A stretch of 64,000 nt of DNA, taken from the NCBI RefSeq assembly GCF_030867095.1, contig NC_081828.1, positions 54,351,434 to 54,415,433 of the forward strand, written 5' to 3'. The notes under the pieces were generated by a model. It was not told the origin of the DNA and made no database searches. It saw nothing but the letters and a program-made list of their open reading frames with translations. Positions 43,785 to 55,819 of this stretch are shown here, piece by piece (position 1 is the stretch's first letter; each line of letters begins with the position of its first letter). The DNA is from Alligator mississippiensis. Lineage: Eukaryota; Chordata; Crocodylia; Alligatoridae. A program made the position numbers and the translations under genes.

Positions 43785-43915
43785 AATTTCACTAACCCCA
43801 TTTTACAGAGAGGAAAACACTACTCACAGAGTGACTTGTCAAAGGTCACTCAGCCACCAACAACAGAGCCAGGAATTAAAAACACAATCCAGTGTTCTCT
43901 CTACCAGGACTTAAC
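43785..43915 (-). mobile_element. MIR SINE (antisense)
   Basis: CCCCATTTTACAGAGAGGAAAAC, CACAGAGTGACTTGTCAAAGGTCACTC, AGAGCCAGGAATTAAAA and CCAGTGTTCTCTCTACCA follow the reverse complement of the MIR consensus in order, from the CORE region to the tRNA-like head. Confidence 0.75.
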
Positions 43916-44778
43916 GGTGAAAACTGCCAATTTCTTCCATCCTTATGTCAATGGTTTGCTTCCTTCTTCTGCCAGCTGAGAAGATTCTCTTCCTTAGTGT
44001 CTCTCACCCTCCTTTGTGTTCACTCAGGCAAATTCAAAAATAATACTTATGGGGAAATTCTTTACACCTTTGCATAACTGAGATATAGTTTACATACTGA
44101 GGAATCAAAATTTTCAGTAAATTAGGTAAGATTCTGATCATGTTTTAATTTACCCTAGTATGTACAATGTACAATTAAAAGATCTTTGTAAATTTACATC
44201 CTGGCTTATCTCATGGTAATTTGTATTTTCATACTGAACAGGAGCCTGTTTGCCGAATTTAAGAAGAACGTGTGAAAATATGCAGCTGTAAAGTAAAATA
44301 GTCCCTGCCTCATGTTAACATACAGCTTTTTATGTCTTCTTCCAGCACCTCAGCATGTAAATTACTTCTAATGAGGCTCCCTTACAAGAGTATAAGCTCT
44401 CTAAAGGCATCTGAGTATAAGCATTTGTCTAAGGGGCTCATTTACAGATTAGTTTCGAATCTGACCCATTGTCTCTAACCCACTATGTGCCACCTCTTCA
44501 GACAAATGTTGGCCAGGCAATGAATTCTAGAGGGATGGGCAGGTTCATGAAAATGGGAATATCTGTTTGTTTTGATCATGTCATTAATTGTCAAAGAGCT
44601 CTCTTGGCTGCTGTCAAGGAAGGTTGTGTTGCAATAGAGAATCCGTGGGGACAACTAAGCTATGGAATCCCCTTGAATCTTCAGTAGCACCCCAAAATGA
44701 TGAAAATTAGAACAAGAATCAAGGCAGAGAAGATGGTGTAGAGGTTTGCTTGTTTATCTTATTTCTACTTAGAGACAC

Positions 44779-44962
44779 TGGCTGCATCTGCATGAGATGC
44801 TGACTGCACAGTTGTTACTGTGCAGTCATTTAGTACTTGGATAAATGGCTTTTTCATGATGCTGACTGTGCAGTAGCTCGTGACTACTGCGCAGTAGCAT
44901 TGCATCACACTTCCTGCCACATGACACTACTGCTCAGTCAACATCTCAGGTAGACGTTGCCA
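44779..44962. mobile_element. Family B MITE, copy 4
   Basis: It starts TGGCTGCATCTGCATGAGATGC and the right end, inverted, reads GGCAACGTCTACCTGAGATG. The interior holds GACTACTGCGCAGTAGC and related CTGTGCAGT words. It matches the copies at 17022, 17369 and 19855. Confidence 0.65.
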
Positions 44963-45797
44963 CAGTACAGTAAAATGGTTACCCTTTAAAAATAAAGGTC
45001 CCTGCTTTTGGTGGTCCACAAATTCTTAGAAGATCCCACTTCAAGGATTTTAAACCCTGCAAGCTAGGGTTTCCTGTAGTGAAATTCTGCTTAAACTTCA
45101 GGATTTTATGCAAATTGTTTCCCAGCAGGATGGTGTTCCTCAGGGTGGGAGATGAAGACAAGAAGAAGAGTTAGAAGAGCAAAGCTCTGAGATCTTGCCA
45201 TCATGTTTACATAAACAAGGAGGAGGGGTTCTTCCTGCTGATCTATTCAAGTCAAGTATTATTAATAACATTCAAAAGACCACCAGCAGCTTTTTTGGCC
45301 AGTTCAGTCTTCATTTTCCTCTCCTAAAATACACAATTTGGTATGGTAGTGGCAGGACAGAATAGCTGTTTCCTGATCCATGTAATGTTTCTGATATGTC
45401 CTCAGAGGTTTTTGTGAATAGATAGTGTCACCATAATGTATGCTGGTTTAAGTCTGTTACAACTTGATTGCCAGCTATGGCTGTAAGATGCCACTAGACA
45501 TGTTCCCTTTCTGAAAATAGCAAGTGTAATAGATATTTTATGAAGCACATTGAGACCCTTCTGGAGCTAAAAAAATGTCTTTAAAGTAATTGTTTACAAA
45601 AAAATGAACAAAGTGAATGTGTATTTTATATAACACATTCTTGGATTGCTGTTGCTTGGAAGGTCATGGTTCAACTTTTTACTGTGCAATTCAATTGTAT
45701 TTTATTTTAAGACTGGTTCTATTTTTCATCTGTTCTGTCACTTAGTTTAAAAAAACTATCTGAATCCATGTAGGTTTCTTTCAGGAATTCTTTAAGC
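44963..45797. other. Intronic stretch, nothing recognised
   Basis: AT-rich DNA. No repeat ends, exon or RNA gene were found. Confidence 0.4.
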
Positions 45798-46440
45798 CAA
45801 GGGTGCTCAACCTCTGGCCCATGGGCCAAATGCAGCCCATGGAGCCTTGAAATCTGGCCTGCAGGGCTCCCCAGGGGTTGTTGGATACTGGTGGCAGAGA
45901 AGCAGTGGCAGTACAGCCGCGGCAGTACAGCTGCCTCTCCCTGCTGCCAAAATTCCAAGCCCTCCAGGGCCACAACCTTCCCCCTACATGACCAGATCAC
46001 AACCTGGCCATGCCCCCTTCCCTCTGCATGGCTACTTTGGGGCTGGGCAGTGCCCCCTCCCCCTGGGCAGCTGATTCAGGACCAACCCATGCTCCTTTCT
46101 CACTCCCCCTCCCTGCCCATAGGCCAGGTCATGCCCCCTTCTCTCTGCCCAGCCAACTTGGGGCTGGGCCATGGCCTCTTCCCTCCACTAGACCATACTG
46201 GGGCTGAGGCACACCTTCTTCCCCCAGAGGGGCTGGATTGGGGCCAGGTTATGCCCTCTCCCTGTTATGGGGCCAGGTTGGGGCCAGCCCAAGGCCCCTT
46301 CCCTCTCATGCCTGGATCATAGCTGGACTGGCTCCCCTGTCTCCTCAGCTGGATTGGTTCCACCACCTGGATCTGGCCTGCAGAACAATTGGGTACTTCC
46401 CATCCAGCCTGCCAGACAAAAAGGTTGAGCAGCACCACTG
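45798..46440. mobile_element. Non-autonomous hAT-type element with GC-rich interior
   Basis: The left end CAAGGGTGCTCAACCTCTGGCC and the inverted right end CAGTGGTGCTGCTCAACC are hAT-like inverted repeats. Flanking octamers CTTTAAGC and CTCTAAGT match at 6 of 8 positions. The 643-bp interior is GC-rich with recurring GGGCCAGG / GCCCCCTTCC units (for example at 46008, 46130 and 46300). Proline-rich open frames in it are artefacts. Confidence 0.65.
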
Positions 46441-49400
46441 CTCTAAGTAGTATATGATTCTGTAACACTGAAGTTAAGTTTTATGTGAATTGTGCTAAAG
46501 ATTTGTTTTCTTAAGCAAATGCCAGGTTTATTTGGACTTCTGAGTGTTGTACTTTCATGATCTAAGAAAACAAATTGTGGCGTGGTTATTCTTAGCATTT
46601 CTAAGGGCGAGCGTGGTTAATGCTGAATTATTTTTTATTTAAAGGGTCAGTGTCAACTAAATGATAATAAAATTATCAAAACACTTACATCTCATTTCGA
46701 AAAGTAATTTGGGTAGTTTAGAACATAAGGAATTAAAATCCTAAATTATTTCTGACACAGAAAAATTCATTTGGATTAAGGCAGGAGTAGATAAGCTGTG
46801 TCCAATCAGTGTCCACTGTAGACACAAGTATTTTTGGAATAATGCAGAATAGATTATGACTCAGATGAAACCACCTTTATCCCACAATAATATTATCCAT
46901 TTAGGAAGTTAATTAGAAATAGCTATTCCAGCAAAACTGTTGTTGTAGACCAACCTTAAATTGCAATGAAAGTCCATAGCACTTTTTTTGTAACTGCCTA
47001 AATCATCCTTTACAACAGGATTTAAGGGTTAGTCACTTAAATACTTCTGAAAATTCTTCCTTACATTTTTTAAATCAAAGAAATCTAAGGAGTTAACATT
47101 TTTTAAAAAGTAGAAAGACTGTTTAACATTTTGTTTACTTGTTTTTCTTTCCATGTTTCTCTCAATTGGGATAAAGGAAGTTTAATTAAATCAATTTCAC
47201 TTTCATGCGTTGTCAGTTTCATTTTCAGGTTCTGAATCTGAAAATGTTTGGGTTACATATACTACAGTCTGTTTCCAGTGTCTTTATTAAACAGTGAGAA
47301 CATTTCTGCAAGTTCTTATTTAAGTAAAAAAGCTTGTTTTAACACACTTTAGATTTTGAACAAATGTGAGTAGATGATTTCCTTCTAGGTCTTTCAGTAA
47401 GATAAATCACTAGTTAAGTGACTTTCTAATACCATTCTAGTGGAGTGACTTGGATCCTTGCCTTTGGCTCTCAAGAGTGTGGATTCAGGTCCTGCACCAT
47501 GGCTAGGGCTTGGGCACATACCTAGATATTAACTTGTAGTAGAGTATGGCAACAGTGAGCAGGTGGAGATGGTGGTTTCCTGTCTGTCTGTCACTGATAG
47601 CATCTTTGTGGAAATGCAGAGTTTCCTTGGCATTTTGTGAAAAGGGCTAGAAATAATCCTAACATTTGGGAGAAAAAGGCGCTAACAGAGCATGATCTGT
47701 TGCTGAGTTTATAATGGTTGTTATGTTTGCCTACACACTTACTGCTGTGCCCTTAACAAAACCATTTTAATTTAGGACTCTGTGAATAAGACTCTGTATT
47801 ATTATTTATTGAATTCAGAAAGGGTGCAGTGAGTGCTAACTAAATGAGACCTGCATAGTTTCAGTTGCCTCAATCTTTACAGCTGCCTATACAGATTGGC
47901 TCCTGCACCTATGTGGAATCCAATTAAGCCAGCAGGGCTTTATATGAGTCTGCCTGCATGGCAGCAATTTCAGGGCTAGAGCCTTGTGAACTACCTAGAA
48001 CCAAATACTGTTTCATGGTCCTGGGTATGACTCTAAACTGTATCCAGCCGGAGGGCTCGGTGACAATGTGGTGGGGCTACTCATGGTGGGGTAGCTCTTA
48101 TAAAATACTACAATGTTGCAATCTCCAGAGTAAGGTGAATACAGGGTGTCTCAAAGCCCTAGCCCCCACTGCCTTGTGGGTACTCCCGGGTTGGAGTAAG
48201 GCCAAGAGACATCATCCTGAAAGAAACAAGCCCTTGCTGAGGTGTTAGGCAGTCAGCAGCAGCTCTAATCTCCTGCTCTCTGGCAGAAGGTACAACCATT
48301 GAGGCACTGATTCATCTGGACTCAGTTTGGCCTTTGGACTCTGTCTCAATGGTCTAAAGGGTGGATGGTAGGTCTAGGACAGCCTCCATTCCTCCATACT
48401 CTTGCTTAGGCATATGCATTAAAGGTCTTGGTGTGATGGTTGTATAGACCTCTTACATGCACACCATGATCCAGAGGATCCACAGTTGCCAAGTAAAGTT
48501 GGGAAATTGTGTTATGTGATCCCTATTGACTAGTTTGTGCAACATGGCTATAAGTCTTGTGGAACACCTTCACAACTTGCACCAGGGTGTTAGAAGCCTC
48601 AGAGTGTTAAAAGCCGTACATACAGCCAGCACAAAACCCGGTGTGCTAACTTTTTATGCTTTTGGGTATCCTCACCATATCAGTAAAGAGACAGTCTGTG
48701 ATTAAATCCAGATTGAGCCATTTCCTGTTAGCATGTTAGCTTAACCCACAATGTCTTATTCTGTATGTCTGTGTTATTGGACTGTGGTCTGCCCAGTCTC
48801 TTTCATTCTAAACTTCAAGGCAGAGTTGCCGAAATACTGTAATACAAATAAAACCGTCCTTAAATGTCCCTTAAAATGATTTCTAGGAGTTTAATGTTTT
48901 GCTGACAAACACAGTTTGTGGTTGTAAGAGTTTTCTTAGCATTCTCACAGGTTGATGGCATGGACAAACTTCAGTGAAAGTATATATTTATGTGTTTCAG
49001 TCTTAGAGCCTCACCTTGATTCTCATGCTGATGTGAATGGGGGTTTTGTATGTAAAATGTGGCCCTAAATTAAAATGTCAAGACCCCCATATTCTACTAG
49101 ATAGAAAATCAGGTTGTTAAGATGAAGCATTTTCTCTTCTTGGAAGGAGTTGCATTGTATAATAACAGATGACTTAAAAACCACAACTTGAGTCATAATA
49201 TTGAAATGGAAATGATGAGCATACAGATTACTTTGTCTAGTTTATTTGCAAATAAAGTTGTGCTTAGGAAAAATATTTACATACAAGAATAAGAGTAATA
49301 ATAGCCTCACATTTTTATGCCTTTTCTGGTGGGCTTGCAGAAAGCCACAGCACACTGTATAATTTCCCAAACTAATAAAGATAAAGGTTGATAAAGAGTA

Positions 49401-50500
49401 ACTTGAAGAATTTTTTTTGGAAAAATCTTTCAAGTTTTTCTATTTGTTTTATCTGTAATTTTCCATTATCTGTCATTCTGTTCATTTTGCACTGGTGTAT
49501 CCATGAAAAGGTTCTGGCCCATGCCTCTCTCTTTAATGAGGCTGCTTTATGCTAGTTTGTTTATAAAAAGCTCTAATAAATGAATAAGGTAATGTTACGT
49601 TACATTATTATCGAGATATGTTTACTCATTCCCCTGGCACCTCTACTTATCTACTGTACTCTTTCTTCTAACCTCTGTTTGTTGGTTTTCAAAATCTAGA
49701 TCTTTCAAGCTGCTGTGGAGCTCTTCATTGGCACAGAGATTCAGCTACTTGAAGCAAGTTGCAGGTTCAGGGTCGTAGATTATGAGCTTGTCAGGTCAAG
49801 CATCATGTGCTCTTTACTGTTTAGAAAGGCTAGCTCATTTTGGAATGCCATAGAAATAAATAATTATAATTTCACCCATGTCTTTAGAAATGTAGGAGCT
49901 ATTACACACCATTATTATGGTTCCCTGCCTAGAGTATTTTTATTAGAACAGCTAATGTCATTTTATTACAGCAGAAAGAGCATGTTGAGCCTTGTTATAC
50001 ATAGTATATAAAGCACATATACTAGAAAACTAAAACCATGTCTCCATCCAAGAGTGAGATAATGATGCTTTGTTACTAGTATTTAAGATGATGTCTATAT
50101 TCTCACGCTCAAGGAGGGATTTGACTTGGAAAAAATAAGAATTAAGGACAATGATAAAATAGAAAATGATTTTCTAAGGGGATTAAAAACCACTAGAGGG
50201 GAAAGTTAACAAATTTAAAGGTTTTGCATTTATCTTTTGATCATGCAGTGTCACTCTTTATTTCCAAGTGATTTCTTTCCACTTCTTAAGGCCATTCATT
50301 ATTATGTCTTCAAGCTGGATGAACCAATTTAAATTAGTGAAATAAAATATGCAGTCATTTAGTAATCTCCAAAGTCTTAAAAATGACAATAGTGTATAAA
50401 GGAGATTTGGAAACTAAAGAAAGTGGTATAACTCTAACTGGTCTAAAAATGAAGTTTTACTGTTTTAAATTTAAAAAACCAACATTTTAAATAGATGTAA
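46441..50500. other. Intronic stretch, nothing recognised with confidence
   Basis: About 4 kb of mostly AT-rich DNA. A weakly tRNA-like patch lies at about 47440-47495 (TGGAGTGACTTGGATCC, GTGTGGATTCAGGTCC). Open frames at 47958-48248 and 49715-50011 lack domains. No exon signature was found. Confidence 0.4.
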
Positions 50501-50504
50501 TCAA

Positions 50505-51996
50505 ATCATCAGCCAGCCTCTAGCACGGATCTTTGAAAACTCTTGGCGCTCTGGTGTAGCGCCCGAAGACTGGAAGAAGGCCAATGTGGTGCCTATCTTC
50601 AAGAAAGGGAGGAAAGTGGATCTGGCTAACTATAGGCCCATTAGCCTGACTTCTATCCCGGAGAAGATCTTAGAAAAGTTTATTAAAGAGACCATCCTTA
50701 ATGGACTGGCCGACGCCAACATCTTAAGGGATAGCCAGCACGGGTTTGTTGCGGGTAGGTCTTGCTTGACCAATCTAATTTCCTTCTACGACCAGGTGAC
50801 CTATCACCTGGACAAGGGAGAAGAGATTGATGTCATATATCTTGACTTCAAAAAAGCCTTCGATCTGGTTTCCCATGATCGCCTCTTGGAGAAACTGGCC
50901 AATTGTCGCCTTGGGTCCTCCACGATCCACTGGCTGGAAAATTGGCTCCGTGGTCGGACCCAGAGGGTAGTAATTGATGGAAGTCACTCATCGTGGTGTC
51001 CTGTGACCAGTGGGGTCCCCCAAGGCTCTGTCCTTGGACCCATACTGTTCAACATCTTCATTAATGATGCGGACACTGGAGTCAGAAGCGGACTGGCCAA
51101 GTTCGCCGATGACACCAAACTTTGGGGCAAAGCATCCACACCAGAAGACAGACGGGTGATCCAGGCTGACCTGGACAGGCTCAGCAAGTGGGTGGACAAG
51201 AATCTGATGGTGTTCAACACCGATAAATGCAAGCTTCTCCACCTTGGGGAAAAAAACCTGCAGCATCCTTATAGGCTCGGCAGTACTATGTTGGCTAGCA
51301 CTATGGAAGAAAGAGACTTGGGGGTCATCATTGACCAAAAGATGAACATGAGCCTGCAGTGCGATGCTGCGGCTAGTAAAGCGACCAAAACACTGGCTTG
51401 CATCCATAAATGCTTCTCAAGCAAATCCGGGGATGTCATTCTCCCCTTGTACTCGGCCTTAGTGAGGCCGCAGCTGGAGTACTGCGTCCAGTTTTGGGCT
51501 CCACAATTCAAAAAGGATGTGGAGAAGCTTGAGAGAGTCCAGAGAAGAGCCACACGCATGATCAGAGGTCAGGGAAGCAGACCCTACAATGACAGGCTGA
51601 GAGCCCTGGGGCTCTTTAGCCTGGAAAAGCACAGGCTCAGGGGTGATCTGATGTCCCCCTATAAGTTTATCAGGGGTGACCACCAGTATCTGGGGGAACG
51701 TTTGTTCACCAGAGCGCCCCAAGGGATGACAACTAGGTCGAATGGTCATAAACTACTACAGTACCGTTTCAGGCTGGACATAAGGAAGAATTTCTTTAAT
51801 GTCCGAGCCCCCAAGGTCTGGAACAGCCTGCCACCGGAGGTGGTTCAAGTGCCTAAATTGAACACTTCAAGAGCAAACTGGATGCTTATCTTGCTGGGAT
51901 CCTATGACCCCAGCTGACTTCCTGCCCTTTGGGCGGGGGGCTGGACTCGATGATCTTCCAAGGTCCCTTCCAGCCCTAATGTCTATGAAATCTATG
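50505..51996 (+). mobile_element. CR1 LINE, second subfamily, uninterrupted RT frame
   Basis: It begins inside ORF2 (PLARIFENSWRSG, APEDWKKANVVPIFKKGRK) and stays open from at least 50586 to 51917 (443 codons from the first ATG). The frame contains NYRPISLTS, YLDFKKAFDLVSH, SGVPQGSVLGPILFNIFIND, the catalytic FADD at 51102-51113, ERDLGVIID, LVRPQLEYCVQFWAPQF and RVQRRATRMI, then LDIRKNFFNVRAPKVWNSLP. Near 51865 a frameshift replaces the usual FKSKLDAYLAG end. The 3' part is GGACTCGATGATCTTCCAAGG with a TCTATGAAATCTATGAAA tail. It differs clearly in sequence from the CR1s at 37.9-42.2 kb and lacks the endonuclease. Confidence 0.9.
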
Positions 51997-52129
51997 AAAA
52001 TCGGGTCACATGTGAATACAATTTTTAACCAGGACTTACTTTTGTATATGTGTGCATACTGGTCCACGATTCAGCCTTGTAATCTGGTCTATGATTCAGC
52101 CTTGGAAGTGCTACTACGATACAAGTAGT

Positions 52130-52330
52130 AGAACTTTTAAAATCACCTTTAAACCTGTATATTTACAAGGATAAGATAAACTGATATAATCAGTTTTACA
52201 CTGATATTAGTGCATCTGCGCAGGGGTTTACACTGTTCTAACTAAATCAGTTTAATTTTACCAGTGTACCTTTTTATGTGTAGGTGTGCACATAAAGCCA
52301 AGCATAATTCATTTTTTTAAATCTGTTTAA
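52130..52330. repeat. Possible decayed MITE rich in AAACTG/CAGTTT words
   Basis: Words such as AAACTGATATAATCAGTTTTACACTGATA and AACTAAATCAGTTTAATTTTACCAG alternate in both orientations over about 200 bases, giving a weak inverted-repeat character. The ends could not be defined. Confidence 0.3.
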
Positions 52331-52797
52331 CTAAAACTAAACATGGAAAATCTCTTTTAGAAAGTCTACCTTCAGAAGTGCTAAATTTAGATCAAAATAC
52401 ATACCAGAAGGTTGTTAAAGTTATAATATTTCAATTAGAGACAGCTGGAAAGGCAAAGTAACAGTGGTAATTCCAAACCATTATCAGTTGGGAAAGGTGG
52501 AACCCAGTGTGGGGAAACTAGATGGAAATAGAGTGCACCTGTAGTTTGCAGCACAAGATTTAGTTTGTGCAGATGTGTTTCTGGCACCTAGGAGAGGAGA
52601 AGCTATTCAGTTTTATGATGCTGGACTGCAACAGAAATGGCTTGAACTTTTTCTGTTCTATCTTGAGACTTAAAGGGAAATTAATGAAGGATAAACTGGT
52701 TAGCCCAGGATTGTTTTTCATGGCTTATTAATAATGCTTTAGCCAGCCTTAATTTTAAAAGATTTAAGCAATGAGGCTTCCACTATTCCCTTTGAGG

Positions 52798-53530
52798 CTA
52801 GGGACAGAAGTTACACATAAACCAGTTTAAGTGATCAGAAACTGGTTTAAACCTGTAACAGAACAGAAGTTCAGTGCACATAAACCAGTTTCAAAATGGC
52901 TGAAACTGGTTTAAGATGAACCTGGTTGAATGTAGTATCAGATTTAACTGATTTTGGTCAAACCGGTTTATGAAACTTCTGTCGCAGACCCCTTCCTGGT
53001 TCAAATTAAATCAGAGTCCCCCAACATCCCAGCATGCTCTGCAGCCCTGGGCTGGGCTGTGCTGTCTGCTCCAGAGAGCAGGGCTGGTCCCGTCCCTCTG
53101 CTCCTTACTGGGAGTAGTGAGGGCTGCCTGACAAGGGTGGGGGGGAAGGAGGGGCAAGCCCAGATGGTGTCCAGCCCAGTCTACAAGACGGGGGGGCTGC
53201 ACCCCCCGCCCCTCCAGCAAACCCTGGCTGCAGTCTGGGACCAGGGAGGGGGGAGAGGGTTAACCACCCTTCCCCCACTCAAATTTACAGCTGGCTGCAG
53301 CTGTGGACTACAAATCCCAGAGGCACCTGGAAGCAAGAAGAGGAAGTGAACACACAGCCAGAGAGCCAGGCTCTAGCGCCCCCCAGCTTTTGGCCCAAGC
53401 CACTGCAGGCACGTGTCTGTATTTCCTGAATCAATTCTTGTTCACTTCAGTTTCAGTTTAATTTCTGCAGTTTATACTAAACTGCAAAGACTGAAATTCA
53501 GCCTCGGGCTTGTTGATTGTCTGTACTTAG
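52798..53530. mobile_element. Family A TIR element, copy 3
   Basis: The left end reads CTAGGGACAGAAGTTACACATAAACC and proceeds through ACTGGTTTAAACC, CAAAATGGCTGAAACTGG and TCAAACCGGTTTATG. A GC-rich middle (53020-53400) follows. The right end, inverted, reads CTAAGTACAGACAATCAACAAGCC. The same order of parts is seen in the copy at 59572. It has no coding capacity. Confidence 0.7.
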
Positions 53531-53605
53531 CCCAGAAAACTATGCCACAATTTTAACATTTTTTTCTAGATAGTCTAAATTTCCCCTTAAATAATGCTCT
53601 TAATC

Positions 53606-54407
53606 CTAGGCCACCTCTACACATTACAAGTATTGCACAATTAACTGGTTAATTGTGTAATTCCCTGGGGACCAGCTTCACATGCAAAGTATCTATCACA
53701 AGATAAAAAGCTCCAACCAGCTATAAAGTTAGACCTCGAATGTATAAACTTTATAATAACTTTATAGTTGGCTGCTATCTAGCTTTAATTTGCATGTGTA
53801 GCAGGGTCTCCCCTGCTGCTGAGAGCCCCATCAGCTGATGGGGCTGCCAGCTGCAGTGGTACACCATGACCAGTGAAAAGCTCACGAGCACTAGGGATCA
53901 TGGCAACAGGGGGTTTAATGCACTCCTGAGCTCTAGGAATCATGGCAGCTATGATCCCTAGGATGCAGGGGTGAAGGAAACCCCTGGGGCCAGAAGATTG
54001 CTGCAGGCCTAATTGCCCTGCCATGAGGGTGCAGAAAACCCCTGGGACCCAAGGATTGCAGTGGTCTTCTGGCCCTGTGGGTTTCCTGCACTGCTGGGGT
54101 GGTGGGTCACCTCTGTGGTGATCCTCCATCTGAAAGGATTTCCCACACCCCTGGGATGAGGAAATCACCCTTGCAGTAGTTCTCTGGCCTCAGGGGTTTC
54201 TGGTGTGCCCCTGTGACTGGAAGCCTCTCAACTGGGGTGTGTGGGGCTCCCAAATATGGGAGCCTTCTTATTGCCAGTGCAGGCAGAGCCTGGGATTGGG
54301 CACCCCATACACCAGCAACAAGGTGCAATGAGATCTAATGTACGATTGTATGAATCATGCATTAGATCCCATCATGCCTTTACCTGCATTTGTAGAGGTG
54401 GCTCTAG
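53606..54407. mobile_element. 802-bp TIR element (family D)
   Basis: The left end CTAGGCCACCTCTACACA and the inverted right end CTAGAGCCACCTCTACAAA form terminal inverted repeats of about 17 bases. The interior has repeated words around CCCCTGGGRCC and GGGATCATGGCA in both orientations. No transposase is visible and no target duplication is clear. Confidence 0.65.
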
Positions 54408-55610
54408 ATTCACACATACCATGAATTGTTTATTTACATATATTGCAAAAAAGGAGGCCTGTTGGAGATTAACAGGCTTTATCCTAAGGACTGTAGATTT
54501 ACACTGACTTGTGTGAACTATCTACATATCTCCAGGGAAATTAGTCTTTTTGTTCATGAAAGTTTATTAGTGCTGGTGGTAGGTATGTTGGATGACAATT
54601 ATTTATATAAAGGTAACTGAGCAGGTGCTTCTCAGCATGCACCCTTGAAACTGAAGGTACGGTGCCTCAGGACCTTGGTGCACATTTAAATAAATTAATG
54701 AAGAGAATCATACATTTTGTTGAAGTCTCCCTGCCTTTTAATGCCAGTAGACTCTGATAATATTCGTTTTTATAACTGGACTATTTAAAAACACAAAAAG
54801 TGGGGAAACATCAAATTGTTGTTGTCAATATATATATTTGCATCTTTTATCTGTACAGAAATTTCCATCTCACCTATCTTGGCAAACAAGTAACTGAATC
54901 ACTCACAGGGATCATTTTCTATTATTAACATATTTTTGCCTCTAGAGTAATAATGACGACTTATTCCCATTAATTTAACTGGTCTTGGATCAGGCTCCAG
55001 CCAGTGCAAAGAAAAGTGTAAAAGTGACAAGACATATTGTATCTATATGTAAAACTTGATAAGAGGAACAAAGGGAGACAAAATATATTGCTTCCTCTGG
55101 GATCTACCTGGAATACTGGGATTAACACTCTGCTTTTACAAAACGTGTTTGATTGCAAATGGTCAGGACCTAGTTTTATATCTCATCTAACAATATGCAG
55201 TTCTGATAATAACTCCCACCTTCAACGTTGGGTGGAAGTATGGGTTTTAGCACTGATTCAGAAGAGTGCCAGTTATGATTCATACTGTTTCCTCTATCAC
55301 TTACCTGTTTCTTTTAGCTATCTTACCTTGGCACTGTTCTGGTTTGGATAGTAAAGATCTGTTTGTCCTTGGGTTGCAGTTGATTACTGATGGCGGATGT
55401 CAAAGTAATACTGTAAAGAAGGATAACACTTCTAACAAGGTTTGTCATTGGAGCCATCTTTGGACCAGCAATCAAAATGATGAAATATTTCAGTAATTTG
55501 TGATATATTATCATCTGTGTTATTAAAAGGCAAAATTTAATTTGAGTTTCAGACTGGGGACTCTGCTTGTTTCATGATTTAGGTCATGATTTTGATCTTT
55601 TGTTTCACAG
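54408..55610. other. Intronic stretch before the third RGL1 exon
   Basis: AT-rich DNA ending in a good acceptor (TTGATCTTTTGTTTCACAG). No repeat with defined ends was recognised. Confidence 0.4.
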
Positions 55611-55819
55611 GCTGAAGGGGACCAATTGCCTCCAGAACATACTGTTAGCCAGTATGAGACATGTAAAATCAGAACAATCAAAGCTGGCACCCTGGAGAAA
55701 CTTGTGGAAACCCTCCTGACAGCTTTTGGAGACAACGATTTTACTTACATCAGCATTTTTCTGTCAACGTACAGGGCCTTTGCCTCTACTAAAGAAGTAC
55801 TAGAAATTCTCCTTGACCG
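55611..55819 (+). CDS. RGL1: RGL1 third coding exon (start of RasGEF N-terminal domain)
   Basis: The exon is 209 bases, entered in phase 0 after TTTCACAG and left in phase 2 at a GTAAGA donor (GACCG|GTAAGA). It encodes AEGDQLPPEHTVSQYETCKI, then RTIKAGTLEKLVETLLTAFG and DNDFTYISIFLSTYRAFAS, ending TKEVLEILLDR. This is the start of the RasGEF N-terminal (REM) domain: the I-K-A-G-T-L-E-K-L-V entry helix and the YI-x2-FLSTYR motif are typical of RalGDS-family exchange factors. The domain packs against the catalytic CDC25 domain and stabilises it. It agrees almost completely with remembered vertebrate RGL1. The frame closes two bases beyond the donor, as expected for an exon edge. The rest of the domain lies in exons beyond the window. 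Confidence 0.95.

Larger units (their letters stand above)
14657..55610 (+). other. RGL1: RGL1 intron of about 41 kb, loaded with transposable elements
   Basis: Phase 0 intron of 40,954 bases from GTGAGT at 14657 to TTTGTTTCACAG at 55610. It contains L2, L3 and CR1 LINE fragments, hAT and other TIR elements, MIRs and a U2-derived element, listed separately. No host exon on either strand could be supported in it. Large introns in this part of the gene fit what is known of vertebrate RGL1. Confidence 0.85.

Noticed and set aside
53785..54328. 127- and 73-codon minus-strand frames
   Set aside because: Inside the 802-bp TIR element with inverted internal words; no domain.
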